Origin: Sacculina carcini
Lineage: Eukaryota > Arthropoda > Thecostraca > Sacculinidae
Assembly (NCBI GenBank): GCA_916048095.2
Contig: OU696581.1
Coordinates: forward strand, 4,492,445-4,556,444
Direction of reading: 5' to 3'
DNA length: 64,000 nucleotides
The notes beneath the pieces are model-generated. The model saw only the letters and a program-made list of their open reading frames with translations. It was not told the DNA's origin and did no database searches. Position numbers and translations under genes: made by a program. This document shows positions 42,740-55,086 of this stretch, piece after piece; positions within the stretch are counted from its first letter, which is position 1; each line of letters opens with the position of its first letter.

Positions 42740-42744
42740 GTGAC

Positions 42745-43280
42745 GCTACTGAGCGCCTGGGGACATGTGTATGTGTGTTTGTGTGGCATGGCGTATGTTC
42801 TTCACACTTGACACATCTATCCACGTCCATCCTCACACTTGACAAAGTCTTTTACGACGACAGCTTCACCCCAAATCTCTGCCAATTTCTCTTTCAATCA
42901 TCTCTTGTTGATAAGATATGAAACCGGTCACCATTGGAAAATATTACATTTCAACAAACTTAGTATCTTGCATATAAAAATCTGCGCTACCTTGCGGCTA
43001 AATCATACCCAAATATGTGACTCAATTCGTCCGCGGGGAGCATAACTTGATCATATGACATTGTGGTCAACCTGCACTTGAGACTAGCCTGGCTATGTGC
43101 AGTAACCTGAAACAACAACAACAAACACCAACAAACAACAATGGTGTATGTTCCGCGTGTACGGCGGACAGTGCATGGACGTTACGCGTGTATGTCCGTA
43201 TGTGCCTGTGTATGTTCCTCACGCACAGAGACCGCGGATAAACACTACACACGCCGTTTCACTCTACACTATAACTCTGT
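42745..43280. other. Unassigned spacer
   Basis: No gene or repeat family recognised between LTR-4 and the first LINE-H segment. There is a short ACA-rich run near 43110-43140. Confidence 0.4.
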
Positions 43281-43367
43281 CTTTCTGTACCTGCCATTGA
43301 CAAACATGCAATTGTCCGTCCAATTATTATGAAACAGAACCTTGACCCTTCTATACTTAGTAATTAT

Positions 43368-43745
43368 TGTGAATGTATTAAACAACGATGTACAGAAGAA
43401 TAACGTGATGAAAAGTGCAATATGTTAACGACCACGAATCCACGCACGAATCTACACGATCCCGCAACAAAGCGTTAACTCCGCACAAAACAGATACCCT
43501 CTTGCCAACGCACTCGTTCACCCCACGCTCCCAGTTCACACCACGAAGCCAACTGCCCTCGGACGCTCCAGATTTCCCCTAGTTACCAACAAAGTGCAGT
43601 ACACGCGCGCTCCCACAAACAAACAAATACATGCACACCATCTGCCTGTACAACCAGACACGCACGCCCTCACAAACAAACACGCGCACACTTTCACTCG
43701 CGCTAACATACACATACACACTTGCTTATGCAAACACCATATCCT

Positions 43746-43786
<41 letters not shown>

Positions 43787-43806
43787 TACCACTGTAATAC
43801 ACCACA
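43368..43806 (-). repeat. LTR-7 3' LTR with (CA)n
   Basis: TGTGAATGTATTAAACAACG...ACACCACA on the plus strand. A (CA)n of about 36 bp at 43748-43783 is much longer than in the 5' LTR. Confidence 0.85.
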
Positions 43807-43930
43807 CGCCCCCCATGATATACACATCAAAATTAACAGACATATTAGCTTACAGGTAAAGTTATACGTAGTCGTCGAACCACGCCGGTGCTCGTCTTTC
43901 TCGCGGTGACCTTCTTGGCACAAACTCGTG

Positions 43931-45114
43931 TTACGGCTCTTGATCCACGTTCTCAGCACACTCTTGGGAAATCAACGGATCCGCCTCGTCCTGTGAACTT
44001 TCGCTCTCGTCCTCGGAATCCCTTCCTAATACTCGCCGGATGTTCAGAACGTGGCGTGACACACCGTCAACTTTGACGTTGTTGGGCGACACTACTCGGT
44101 GATGCGACCTCTTCTCCAGCTCGTCGTACAACGTGCATCCGGCGGCTTCACCCAGACGTCATCACCAACACGCCAAACACCACCATCTTTCTCAGGAAGG
44201 TCCTTCCTCGCCGACGGATGTCGCCACTGATACTTATAAATGCCATGCGCGGGGGACATCGTTGCCTCGTTGGAATCCGCTGGGGTCATATTGTACCAAA
44301 ACAACACCTCGATAGGTGTTATTCTGCACCGCTCCGCCATACGCTTGATCGTCCTATGGTGCCGCTCAACGATTCCATTAACTAAGGGTCTACATGCTGC
44401 ACGATATCTGCGCTTCACACCCCATCTATCGCAAACATTCGCAAGCTTTGATGACTTGAAATCTGGGCTGTTGTCTAGGAGGAGTTCTGCAGCCGGTCCA
44501 CGTTCGAGGAAAAGCTCGTGAATTACCTTCGCGATATCGTCAGCGTTCTCCGACCGTATTTTTTTCCACACGGCGAACCTGCAGGGCCCAGAATCCACGA
44601 TTGTCAGATAAGACTGGCCTCTGTACTGGGTCACATCTGCTGCCAGTCGACACCAGTTTTCGTCCACACTCAGATCTCCAAGTTGATGGCTGGACGGCGC
44701 CGGATAAATCGACTGGCATTGAACGCACTCTCTGACACACCTTTTTACCTGGGGCCTTGTCGTATCTGGGTACACCATTCTCGCCAACGAGAGAGTCCTG
44801 CCAACTCCAAAATGATGCTGTGCATGCATTTCATGAAGTGGCAATGTACATATTTCGTCACTGTTTTCATGGCGTAGTTCCAGCCATGATTTGGGAACAC
44901 GCGTTAGCCTATCCGCATTGTTACTTTCAGACCTTACGAATGAGGGTTTGACTGTGATCGCAAGCTCGGTGACCATGGCGCTCAGGAGGCCCAGCCGGCT
45001 CAGTATCAGCACCTCAGCCGCACTGCTACTCTTCACTCTGCGCTCACCACTAAGCGTAGACCTCAGCCACCCCATAACTGTCATTGAATCAGTAATCACC
45101 TCAATCTCGTCCAA
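43931..45114 (-). pseudogene. LTR-7 RNase H end and integrase
   Basis: A 340-codon frame covers the RNase H end (ITDSMTVMGW) and integrase. The zinc domain is HAQHHFG...CVQCQ; the core has LAADVTQYRG, LLDNSPDF and NGIVERHHR. A frameshift near 44100 moves the C-terminal tail to the frame ending at 43931. Sequence and layout match LTR-3 closely. Confidence 0.82.
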
Positions 45115-46680
45115 ACCTCACTTGACAGCTAGATTGATTCCCTTCAGTACGGCGTCCAGCTCGACAAGGTTAATGTGATTGGCGTCATTCGTTTTGCGCA
45201 ACCATGATGCATCTTTCACACCTGATCCGTCTATTTCCAGCAGAACACCCAATGCCAGCTGGCATCATACCACACCTCTCCTTTCTTTGTTTGGGTAAAT
45301 ACCACTTTCCTCGAACAGGGTCACATTCTTCAACCATTCCAAGCATCGATTTCGCCATTTTCAATGTGCTCTCACTAACAACGTCCTCCCATGCACACTC
45401 CTGTGATGAGTTTTTCACGAAACTGGTTGTCACTCTTAACCAACCCGCTATAGGGTAGTGCCCCACCAGCTTCCCGCACAGCGAAAATAGGCCACGCTTA
45501 GTGATCCCAGCCTCAACAGATTTTGGCACCTTGTTGCCTCGCAGAAACATCAACTCACCACTTCCGTGGGTAACTAGTTGCAAACCGAGCACACGCCCGT
45601 TGTCTAATTTTTCGAGATACTAGCCCGTATTTGCGAAGATGGAGAACTACTTCGTCTGCACTGACGATGCTTTCCTTCACCAGTATGTCGTCGATGTACG
45701 AGTCAGTGACACTTTGAATGCGCTCGTCTTGGCTCAAAACCTTAGATGGAATCGTTGTCATGATGCGGGGTGCGCAGTTGAGCCCAAATCAAGGCCTTGT
45801 CAGACAGAATCTCGAATTCCCGTACTTCACTTGTTGGTACTTCCAAAGGCTTTCATCCACTCCAATCTGTAGGTAAGATGATTTTAAATCAACCAATTTC
45901 GGAGGGGCTGTCCATTTCCTCCATCTTCTGAGTGTTTCACCACATACCGGTGCGTCGTAGCCTGCGTGGCATTGTACGTTGATTAAGTTCCCTGAAGTCG
46001 AGCACATGTCTCACCTTATTCTTGTTGGATTGGTCAACTGCCATCAAAGGCAAAACACCCCCAGCAGAGTTACATGGTTTCAGCCAGCCAAGTGAGATCC
46101 AACGTTTGATCTCTTCGTCAAATCTTGGCTTCAGTTTTGGATCACGAACACTGTTGTAACAACCGACAGTATTACTCAAAACAGGCGGCCCAGCCGTTGC
46201 CGTCAAATTTCGCCTCAAAGTCACAGTCATCAATGAAAATACACCGTGTCGCATTCTCAATGGGCGTTTCCCCGCAGTCAAGCCGTGTAGTCTCGCTCAC
46301 TACGCAGACAGCATCTTTCACGGGGCCTACCAATTTGTCCTCGCTCGAAACACCTCGCTGGGCACCTCTCGCACCAAACACCACTCCTCCTGCTCCGATA
46401 TAAGCGCCCCCAAGCCTCATGATCGCGTTCATCCCAAAAATCATTCTGACGTCACCCAACAACTTATCGACTACAATAACATTAAAACGAAGAAGCTCAC
46501 CTCCAACGGACAGCAGCACCGTCGCGGTACCCGCGCACTCGACACTCCGACCATCAACACTGGTAACACGACAAGAACCATGAACACGACCAAAGTATTG
46601 TCGAAGTACCATCGTTTTGGTGCATCCCGTATCGACAACCGCACTCTCTCGATGTCCGTTGACAGTGGCTGGGACACACG
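45100..46680 (-). pseudogene. LTR-7 protease, RT and RNase H, several frameshifts
   Basis: Protease (AVVDTGCTKT near 46640) overlaps the end of Gag in the -1 frame. RT pieces are VRHVLDFRELNQ near 46000, LVDLKSSYLQI near 45880 and catalytic YIDDILV near 45680. The RNase H start lies around 45185-45592 with GKLVGHYPIAGW. At least three frame changes occur. Confidence 0.75.
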
Positions 46681-46689
46681 GTAACGCCT

Positions 46690-47445
46690 CTACTGCCCGT
46701 TGGGAGCCGGTAGAACTGCCGGCGCACCAGTTCTCCCCTCGTCGTTTCCCCAGTAGTCAACGACGTCTGAAGGCTGCGGGCAGTATCGCCTAAAGTGCGA
46801 CCCTCCACATCGGAAGCATTCCACCTGGCGACGTCCTCTACGAACGGCACGACCACAGTTCCTTGCCAAGTGCGGTCCTCCGCACAAAAAGCACCCGCCG
46901 TACAGCTTCTTGTCCTCGACCGGTCTAGGTTGCGCGTTCTTTGAGACAATCGCCGCGTCTCCGCTCTCATCCTCCAACAATACCCGGGATCTTTCTATCA
47001 CGGCATCCAATCCAATCGTCTGTATGCTCGGCATTGTTCTAAGCTCCCGAGACACATCTCGCGGCATACCGACCACGAAAGCATTTTTGAGAACGTCCTC
47101 GTTCTCGACGTCGGCCAGTTTTGCAAGTTTCCTCAGAGCGGACATGTACACGTCCGCGGTTTTACCGCTGCACTTGCTGCATGCGAATCTTTCGTATGCG
47201 GTGAACCGATTGGCGGAAAAAGCATCGAGGAGTTTCGTTCTGACGTCTTCGTACACCTCCTTCTTCTGCTCGTTCATCTCATTATACACATCGTAGGCTT
47301 TTCCGTCAAAAAAAAGCGGTAGCACGTTGGCCAAATCGTCGATCTTCTGCAGTTTTGCAACTCTTTCGAACTTGTTTATCCACTGAACGACGTCCTGCCC
47401 TCCATCGAACTGTCGCAGGATCTCATGAAGCCTCATATTTGTCAT
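46690..47445 (-). CDS. LTR-7 Gag
   Basis: 251 residues from the ATG at 47445 (MTNMRLHEIL), 3 nt past the PBS; an upstream extension reads the LTR and is not coding. The capsid-like part resembles LTR-3 Gag (AKLQKIDDLANVLPLFFDGKA). Two zinc knuckles near residues 180-215 are CFLCGGPHLARNC (CX2CX3HX4C) and CFRCGGSHFRRYC (CX2CX3HX4C). It ends in TAG, with protease overlapping in the -1 frame. Confidence 0.85.
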   Translation of the reverse strand: MTNMRLHEILRQFDGGQDVVQWINKFERVAKLQKIDDLANVLPLFFDGKAYDVYNEMNEQKKEVYEDVRTKLLDAFSANRFTAYERFACSKCSGKTADVYMSALRKLAKLADVENEDVLKNAFVVGMPRDVSRELRTMPSIQTIGLDAVIERSRVLLEDESGDAAIVSKNAQPRPVEDKKLYGGCFLCGGPHLARNCGRAVRRGRRQVECFRCGGSHFRRYCPQPSDVVDYWGNDEGRTGAPAVLPAPNGQ

Positions 47446-47448
47446 CGC

Positions 47449-47460
47449 GCCGAAATAGCT
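47449..47460 (-). promoter_or_regulatory. LTR-7 primer-binding site complementary to tRNA-Phe nt 1-12
   Basis: Plus-strand GCCGAAATAGCT abuts the 5' LTR. On the element strand it is AGCTATTTCGGC, identical to LTR-3 17881-17892. The bases beyond tRNA nucleotide 1 differ between the two elements. Confidence 0.6.
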
Positions 47461-47851
47461 TGTGAATATATTAAACAACGATGTACAGAAGAATAACGTG
47501 ATGAAAAGTGCAATATGTTGACGACCACGAATCCACGCACGAATCTCCACGATCCCGCCAACGCACTCGTCCGCCCCACGCTCCCAGTTCACACCACGAA
47601 GCCAACTGCCCTCGAACGCTCCACATTTCCCCCAGTTACCAACAAAGTGCAGTACTCGCGCGCTCCCACAAACAAACACATACATGCACACCATCTGCCT
47701 GTACAACCAGACACACACGCACTCACAAACAAACACGCGCACACTTTCACTCGCGCTAACATACACATACACACTTGCTTATGCAAACACCATATTGCTT
47801 ATGCAAACACCTTAACCCACACACACACTAATACCACTGTAATACACCACA
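47461..47851 (-). repeat. LTR-7 5' LTR
   Basis: 391 bp; pairs with 43368-43806. Confidence 0.85.
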
Positions 47852-48971
47852 ACTATCGTCCTATATCTCTTCTGAGCTTTGCTTCTAAACTTCTCGAGTC
47901 CGCTATCTCCGCACAACTTCCCCTCTTCATCTGTCAGTTTCTTGAACCCTTCCAATCCGGGTTTCGCCCTTCTCATTCTACCGAATCAGTTCTTCTTTCT
48001 ATCTCCAACGGCATCCTTAAACACTTCTCGTACCGTCGCTCTCTTCTTCTCGTTCTTCTGGATATGTGTCGATCAGTGTTGCTTCGGCTGTGTTAGCGAG
48101 TGGACGTTCATTGTTGTGATCCTAAATATTTGACAGTTTTCAGGGTAATTTTAACAGTTTTCTAGGGTTGTTTTGCTCCAAATTGTTTTAAAGAGTGTGC
48201 ACGTCATTTGGTGTTCGTCGGTGCATTCCTAATTGTCATCCCTGATGATGTAGAGGCAGGAAAAGTGTGATTTTTTTGTTAGTTTGGTTGCATTTCGGGC
48301 GATTTTGAATGAAATGTTTTTTTGGGCTAAAACTTCTGCGCAAAAAACGTGCTCTCATCCGATAAGCAACCCGCGAAACGAACAAATTTTTTAGTCTATC
48401 TTATATTCTTCTCAACTTCACCACTTCAGTCTACCGCTTCCACTTCAGTCTACCACTTCAGTCACTATAGCCTACCGCGCGCGGCGCTGTAGTGCGCACG
48501 CGACCGGGGCTCCTGTGATAATTTGTCGTGTAGTTATTGTTATATATTTTTATTAACTTCGTTAACAGTGACCAGTGATAGTGACGTGTTTGTGAATGTT
48601 TGTTTTATTTGTTTGCTTGTCGTGTCTCCTCTTACGCTCGGGTCAGTGATTGTTTCTCGGTGTTTGTGTGCTGGAGCACACATCAGCGTCGCCATACAAT
48701 CGCAGAACTAGACGGCTTACTTGAGCACAATCAAACACACACCGCTACACAGTCAGCACGCCAAACAGCAGCGTTCATGGTGACAGCGGCCAGTACAGTT
48801 CAACGACCCTGCGTTTACGCGGCGCACGCCACTTAGCGAATAGAAAGCGGAGCGCTACGTAGACAGTGTCCGCGAAAACACAGACGCGGACGTCGGGGTC
48901 GCGGTCGCCGCTGCGGAGCCAGGGGCGGTGTCAAAAGGAGGTCAGCCACGGCAAGGGACAACATTCAATCA

Positions 48972-51722
48972 ATGGTGCTGGATCCACAGCTGAAGCACGA
49001 CATTATTCAACTTGGTATTCCAGTAATTGTCGGAAATCGCCAGTACACGGCAGCACCATCTGCACGTCGGCCTCCGCAGCAGCTTGTGCACATCCGCCGA
49101 GTCACAGATCGAGCATACACTCACTCCCAAAGATGCGGAAATGTCCTGCGTATCGGACATATTAACGTTCGTTCGCTAATGCCTAAGCTGAATGAGCTAA
49201 ACGCGTTTCTTTGTGAAGAAAACGTGGACGTGTTGTGCATCTCGGAGACATGACTGCATAAAAATGTTTTAGATGACGCACTCATAATGCCGGGGTGATA
49301 ATACAGTAATATAGTAGTAGTAAGATAATACAGTAATACACTCATAATACAGTGCTACGTCAGGACCGGTCTCACAAACGCGGGGGAGGAGCGACTATTG
49401 TAGACCGCAACATATTCACAGCCAGAGTACAAAACGTTGTTCCCAAAAGTTTGTCAATAGAAAGTCTGACAGCAACTATATCCGGACCTGGGATCTGCAC
49501 TACCACAATAGTGTCTGTATATCGGCCTCCTGACGCCCAATTCGCTCGAGCACTCACAGATTTTGAGAAGTTTATTTGCGCTGCAACAGCCCTGGGTAAG
49601 CCGTTGGTCGTTTCTGGTGACCTAAACATTGACTGGTTGGAGAAAACGAGCAAAAATGACAAATACATAGCGATATTAGAAGATCACTCGCTCATGCAGC
49701 TGATCAAGGAGCCAACATACCCCAGTGGAGGGTCATTATTGGATCATGTGCTCACAAATGTGTCACTTGAAAATGTGAGCGACATAAAAGTGCTTAATAC
49801 CTCCCATGCGGACCATTTACCCGTTGTGTTGGACCTGAAAACCAGGGTGAAACGAAAAAAGTCACAATCTACCATGTCTCGCCCTTGGCACCTCGTCGAT
49901 TGGGACGAGCTAAACTGCCGTTGGCTCAACGCTGACTGGCAAGATCTTGATTCAACTGATTCTTATTCCGTCGACGATATGTTAGAGTGTTTCATATCGA
50001 ACTGGAACAGCTCTCTGAACGCGACATGTCCTTCAAGAGTGAGCAAACACCACAAGCACTTCACGCCACGGGTCTGTCAATCAGAAGAGATAAAAGCCTT
50101 GAGGATCAAAAGAAATGAAGCGTTCATGATGTGGAAGACTCAAGCTCCACACTCTCTCTCAGCTGAGCAAGACGAAACTCGAATCACTGAGGAAGCTCTT
50201 GAAGAATATCGCCGCCTGCGCAATAAAGTAAAATCTGCTATCTTCCGCGCACAGAGAGAATTTTTCGTAGAACAGATGCAATCAAGTTCGCTGACCTTCT
50301 GGCAAGGTATAAGAAGCTGTGTATGCAGCACATTTTCTCTCCCTCATAGCGTGACGCTGCCTGAGTTCGGTCGCATTATCAGCTGTATGAAATCAACGAC
50401 GTCGACTGGAACAGACGAAATACCACTGTTTGCAGTGAAGAAAACATTCGCTGTGATCGGACCTGTACTACTCAAGATCGTAAACAGATATCTGCGTACT
50501 GGTGTCTTCCCCCGAAATAGGAAAAGGGCTATCGTCGTGCCAATACCCAAGTCTGCGAATGCAGCGTCAGAAGGTGACTTTCGCCCAATATCGCTGTTGT
50601 GTGCTCCAGCAAAGATCCTGGAGAAGGTGTACTGCAGCCAGCTCTCGAGTTATTTGTGACAAAATAATCTCTTGAGCAGTCAACATTACGCGTTCAAGTC
50701 TGCACATTCCACTGAGATGGCCCTCTTAGATACTCTGCAACACGTCACTTCGGCGATGGAACGGAAAGAAGTGACGTTGATTGCGTCATTAGACCAGAGC
50801 AAGGCCTTTGACACAATCGATCACCGAAGTCTCTGCGATAAACTCAACTGGTACGGGATAGATGCTCTGTGGCTGGAGAGTTATCTCAGCGGGAGAACAC
50901 AAATGGTGAGGGGCGGGAAATTTTTGCAAGAAACGTGGAATACGGAGTACCACAAGGTTGCGCACTAGGCCCGCTGCTCTTTTCCCTGTATACCAACGAT
51001 CTTGTCTGTAGTTTATCCAGCGGTACACCGATATCCTACGCAGACGATACGTAGATTTTGTGGTCTTCGAGACCCGAGTCATTAACAAAAATGATTGAAG
51101 ACACAGAAAGATGCTTGACTGACGTCTGCACGTGGTACAAGTTCAATGGGATGAAAGTGAACCCTCAAAAGACGGGGCTGATGTTGCTCGGCACCAAAGA
51201 GTTACTGAGGCGAACAAGCAGAGGGTCAGTGCAACTGGACGGCAGCCGAATCGAAACACAGAAAACACTGAAATTGCTCGGTGTTCATCTGGATGAAAGT
51301 GTAACATTCGAGCAACACATAGCACACATGGTCCAGGGCTGCAACCGAATACTGGCGACATTGTTCAAACTGCGCAGCACGCTCACCGCGGAAATTTTAA
51401 AACGCCTCGAGGATACTCTGGTATTTCCAATAATATATTACTGTATATCAATTTGGGGAGGTACTACACAGTAAAATATCCAAAGAGTCGACGGAGTACT
51501 TAGATGGGCAGCTCGACTGGCCCTCAACCTACGAAAATACGACCATATAACAGAACCAATGACGAAACTAAAGTGGCTCTCAGCGGATGAGATGATCACA
51601 CGCCGAGATCTCGCCCTCGTAAAGTCGGCTCTGAAAAACGACAATGCCCCGCCGTCAATGAAGACACTCATTAAGTTTCGTAACCAGGTTTCCAGCAGAA
51701 AAACACGTACAACGCCATCTGG
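48972..51722 (+). pseudogene. LINE-B endonuclease and reverse transcriptase
   Basis: The endonuclease starts LRIGHINVRSLMPKLNEL near 49146, with CISET followed by TGA where Trp is usual (49251). An AT-rich insertion of about 70 bp near 49290-49345 precedes the continuing frame 49352-50659 (SGDLNIDWL; SHADHLPV). RT begins near 50380; a TGA at 50657 precedes FKSAHSTEMALLDTL. A frameshift falls near 50930. GVPQGCALGPL and YADDT follow, then TAG at 51052. The C-terminal connection is cut off at 51722. Confidence 0.82.
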
Positions 51723-51904
51723 CCTTTTGATTGATTGATTGATTATTGAGTTTTTGGGGTGCACCGGCCTCTAGGACCATATGGCACCCCCCAGTCTGTT
51801 GTTGACAAAATTAAAGTAAAACTATGCAAATGAACGTAATGGAGCGATGAAATAAATAAGCGTGAGGGTGAGTGATATGAATATGAAAGTCAGAAGAATA
51901 AAAA

Positions 51905-52684
51905 TCAATAAATAGTTCTAAAAGGCAAAAGCCGTAAAAACTCAAAAATGCGGCCCTCAATGACCGCCGATTGCTCCTGTCCGAGAACATCGTGAATAGT
52001 CCGAACGGATCCAAGAAAACGTTGACGCGCCTCTGAGAATGATGGGCATTCCACCAGGATGTGCTGCATGGAGAGACGTGCATTACATGTGCTGCACGTG
52101 GGTTCAGGTTGTCCGAGTAGAAGATGGCGATGCGTATCGTACGTGTGACCCACACGCAGACGACAGAGCGCCACTTCCTCGGACCTCTTCCGGCGACAAG
52201 AGCACATCCAATGTCCGATTTCGTGCTTCACAGCTATTAATTTGTTAGAACCACATTCGTCCCAGGAGAGCTGCCAGCGAGAACGGATAAAACGATGTGT
52301 AATAGGATAAAAGTCCGAATACGGAATGGGAAAGTTAATATAAAATGAATAAAAGTCTCGTTCAGCAGCTCTTTTTGCGGCTCTGTCAGCTCGCTCGTTG
52401 TCCAAAATACCAATATGGGCCGGAATCCAGCAGAACTTTACACGCTTGCCCTGGTGGTGGATGATGTCAAGAGAGATAGAAATCATCTGTATAAGAGGAT
52501 GTAAGGAGAAAGACGATAATGAAGTTAAAGCATCAAGGGAGTCCGATAAAACTAAAAACAATGAAAAAGAAGATGAGCGAATAAACACCAGGGCCAGCAG
52601 GATAGCGTGAAGTTCAGCCGTGTAAATGGAGGCGCTCGGTGGCAGCGTGCTCGAGCGGCACGTACCTTCACTTACAACGCACAA
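51905..52684 (-). pseudogene. I-LINE RNase H domain, after a frameshift
   Basis: It continues the RT ORF in a different frame after 52672. Motifs are YTDGSKS (end of the RT ORF), TAELHAILLAL, VLSDSLDALTSL and WIPAHIGILDNERADRAAK, which give the D-E-D-D pattern of a type I RNase H. A C-terminal Cys-rich tail follows. RNase H in ORF2 marks the I superfamily. Confidence 0.82.
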
Positions 52685-55086
52685 CCCACAGCACTGGCCG
52701 ACTTAGATCCATCAGTGTACACGGCAGTATACCGTCCGTAGGAATGAATTCGCTCCAGTGTGTTTGAGCGAAGCACACTGGGCACTGTACGGTGTTTCGG
52801 CAGAGCTGCTAGCGAGACGTCCACCTCGGGTGTGCCCAATTCCCAGGGTGACTCCGCCGTGTATTCTTGTCTGAGGACGTCGTTAGCACCCATCCCGTAT
52901 GATTCCAGCAGTGCCTTCATTTTGCTGCAAAACAGCACAGAACACTGAGGTCCTGGAAGGTGCTGCTGCTCAGGCACATGCTGGGAAAATACCACGTCAT
53001 ACGCGGGGTTTTCATGGGTGCTTGCCAGCTTGCAAGAATAACGCATGCCCAGCTCTTGACGACGGAGCGCCAGCGGAGCCTCATCAGCCTCAACGAGGAG
53101 GCTGACGATTGGCGACGTGCGAAACGCGCCGGTGGCAATGCGTATCCCTGCGTGGTGTACGACATTCAAACGGCTTTTTGCTGACTCCGAAGCCAGATCA
53201 TATACAATGCTTGCGTAATCGAGACGCGACCTGATTAACGAGCGGTACAGAAGGAGAAGGGACTGTCGATCTGCTCCATACCGCATGCGGGAAACAGTCT
53301 TCAGCACATTCAGTGCCTTTAGACATGTGGTTCTCAGCTGTGAAATATGGTCGGTGTAGGTCAAGCGCGAGTCCAACGTGACCCCTAAAAACCGAACCGT
53401 GCGTTGGAATGGGACAGCACTGCCGTACAATTCCACTTCCATGTCAGGGCAGGCACCTCGACGGCGGCAGAAGTGTACACCGACCGTTTTGGACGTCCAG
53501 AAGCGGAAGCCGTTACGCGTTCCCCAAGTCTCTATTATATTCGCCGCCAGCTGCAGTTGACGCTGGACAGCAACAGTGCTGTTGGAAGAACACCATACGG
53601 CAAAATCGTCCACAAATAGACACCGTCTAATCGAGGGAGGCAAATGATTGTCAATGTTGTTGATCATTATGGCAAAAAAGGCCACGCTGAGCACACTACC
53701 CTGTGGAACGCCTTCTGCCTGATCGAACGGACGAGACAAGGAGTTCCCCACACACACACAGAATGTGCGGTGCAAAAGGAAATTGTGTACGAAACTACCC
53801 ATGCTGCCTCTGACACCACAGCGACGCAGTTTGCGAAGAATACCATGTCGCCATGTGGTGTCATATGCCTTCTCGATGTCAAAGAATATCGCCCCGACGT
53901 GGTGACATCGCGCGAAACTTTCACGTACGCGAGAGTCAATGGTCACCAAGTGGTCTAACGTTGAGCGACCTTGGCGAAAGCCGCACTGAGCATCATTGAA
54001 CAGCCGACCGCGTTCCAGAAGCCATACCAGCCGTCTGCAAACCATTTTCTCAAACAGTTTGCAGAGACTGGAGGTCAGCGATATCGGGCGATAGTCCGAC
54101 GGGTGATCGCCCGATTTGCCCTGTTTTGTGATGGGTATCACGATTGCCCGTCGCCAGGAGGCTGGAAACTGTCCACCATTCCACAGATCATCGAAGACCT
54201 GCAGCAAAGTGGACAGCACTGCGTGCGACAGATGTTTCAGCATGAGGTTGTGAACCTCATCAGGGCCTTCAGCCACATCGCGAAGCGATCGCAAGGCTGT
54301 TCTCAGCTCAGATGCTGTAAAATCGCCGTTGATTGGCAGCTGACAGTTGGTGGAGATATCAACGGATGATCTCTCGCACTGCTGTTTGATCGCCGCAAAA
54401 TCAGGGTCATCTACGTTTGCACGACAGCGCTCCGCTAAATATCGGCCAATTTCGTCAGCAACATGCTCCGGATTTATCACGTCCACGCCACTGATCTTCA
54501 GAGAAGGCAGTGGAGTGGGACGGTACTTCCCAGAGATGCGCTTTATACGGTCCCATATGGTGTATATACGACAATGCCGATTAATGCTGGACACATAGGA
54601 CACCCACGAGGCCCGCTTCGCCTCGCGAAAGGTCCATCGAACTTGTGCGCGAGCGTGGCGAAAGCAAAGCATGTTTGCCACCGTGCTGTTGCGCCGGAAG
54701 CGACCCCAGCAACGACGCCGCTCTCGCAACTCCGCAGAACACACGTCTGTCCACCAAGGGACAGGATGCCGCCGGGGACGCGATGCCGTACGCGGAATGC
54801 TCTGTTTGGCACAGGTGACAATGGCCTCAGTAAAATCTTCGACGCTGGGTCGAAGTGTGGGGTTGCCCATGGCTTCCAGTGTCAAGCAATCATAGTGGAC
54901 CCAATCAGCTCGTTTGAAATTCCATCTCGGTGGTCGTGTTCCCAACCTAGGTACCTCATTGAGACAGATCCATATAGGGAAGTGATCACTCCCATACAGA
55001 CTGTTCTCAACGGTCCAGCTCGTGGATGCCTGCAGACTGGGACTGCACAGACTGAGGTCCAGAGCGGACATGCTTCCCGATGGCAT
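52672..55086 (-). pseudogene. I-LINE ORF2: endonuclease end and reverse transcriptase
   Basis: 804 codons without a stop. SDHFPIWI near the start is the C-terminal endonuclease motif. RT follows with YRPISLTSSLCKLFEK, FFDIEKAYDTTW, GVPQGSVLS and catalytic CLFVDDFAVW, then a thumb/connection region ending at the first RNase H motif (YTDGSKS). A single frameshift separates it from the rest of RNase H. Confidence 0.85.

Larger units (their letters stand above)
43368..47851 (-). mobile_element. LTR-7: relative of LTR-3 inserted in LINE-H
   Basis: LTRs at 43368-43806 (439 bp, enlarged by a (CA)n run) and 47461-47851 (391 bp). Flanks are ATTAT (43363-43367) and ACTAT (47852-47856), a 5-bp duplication with one change. 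The PBS at 47449-47460 is the 12-nt tRNA-Phe site also found in LTR-3. Gag is intact; Pol is broken. Confidence 0.85.

Noticed and set aside
46690-47772. 360-codon version of LTR-7 Gag
   Set aside because: The first 109 codons read through the 5' LTR; the ATG at 47445 follows the PBS, as in LTR-3.
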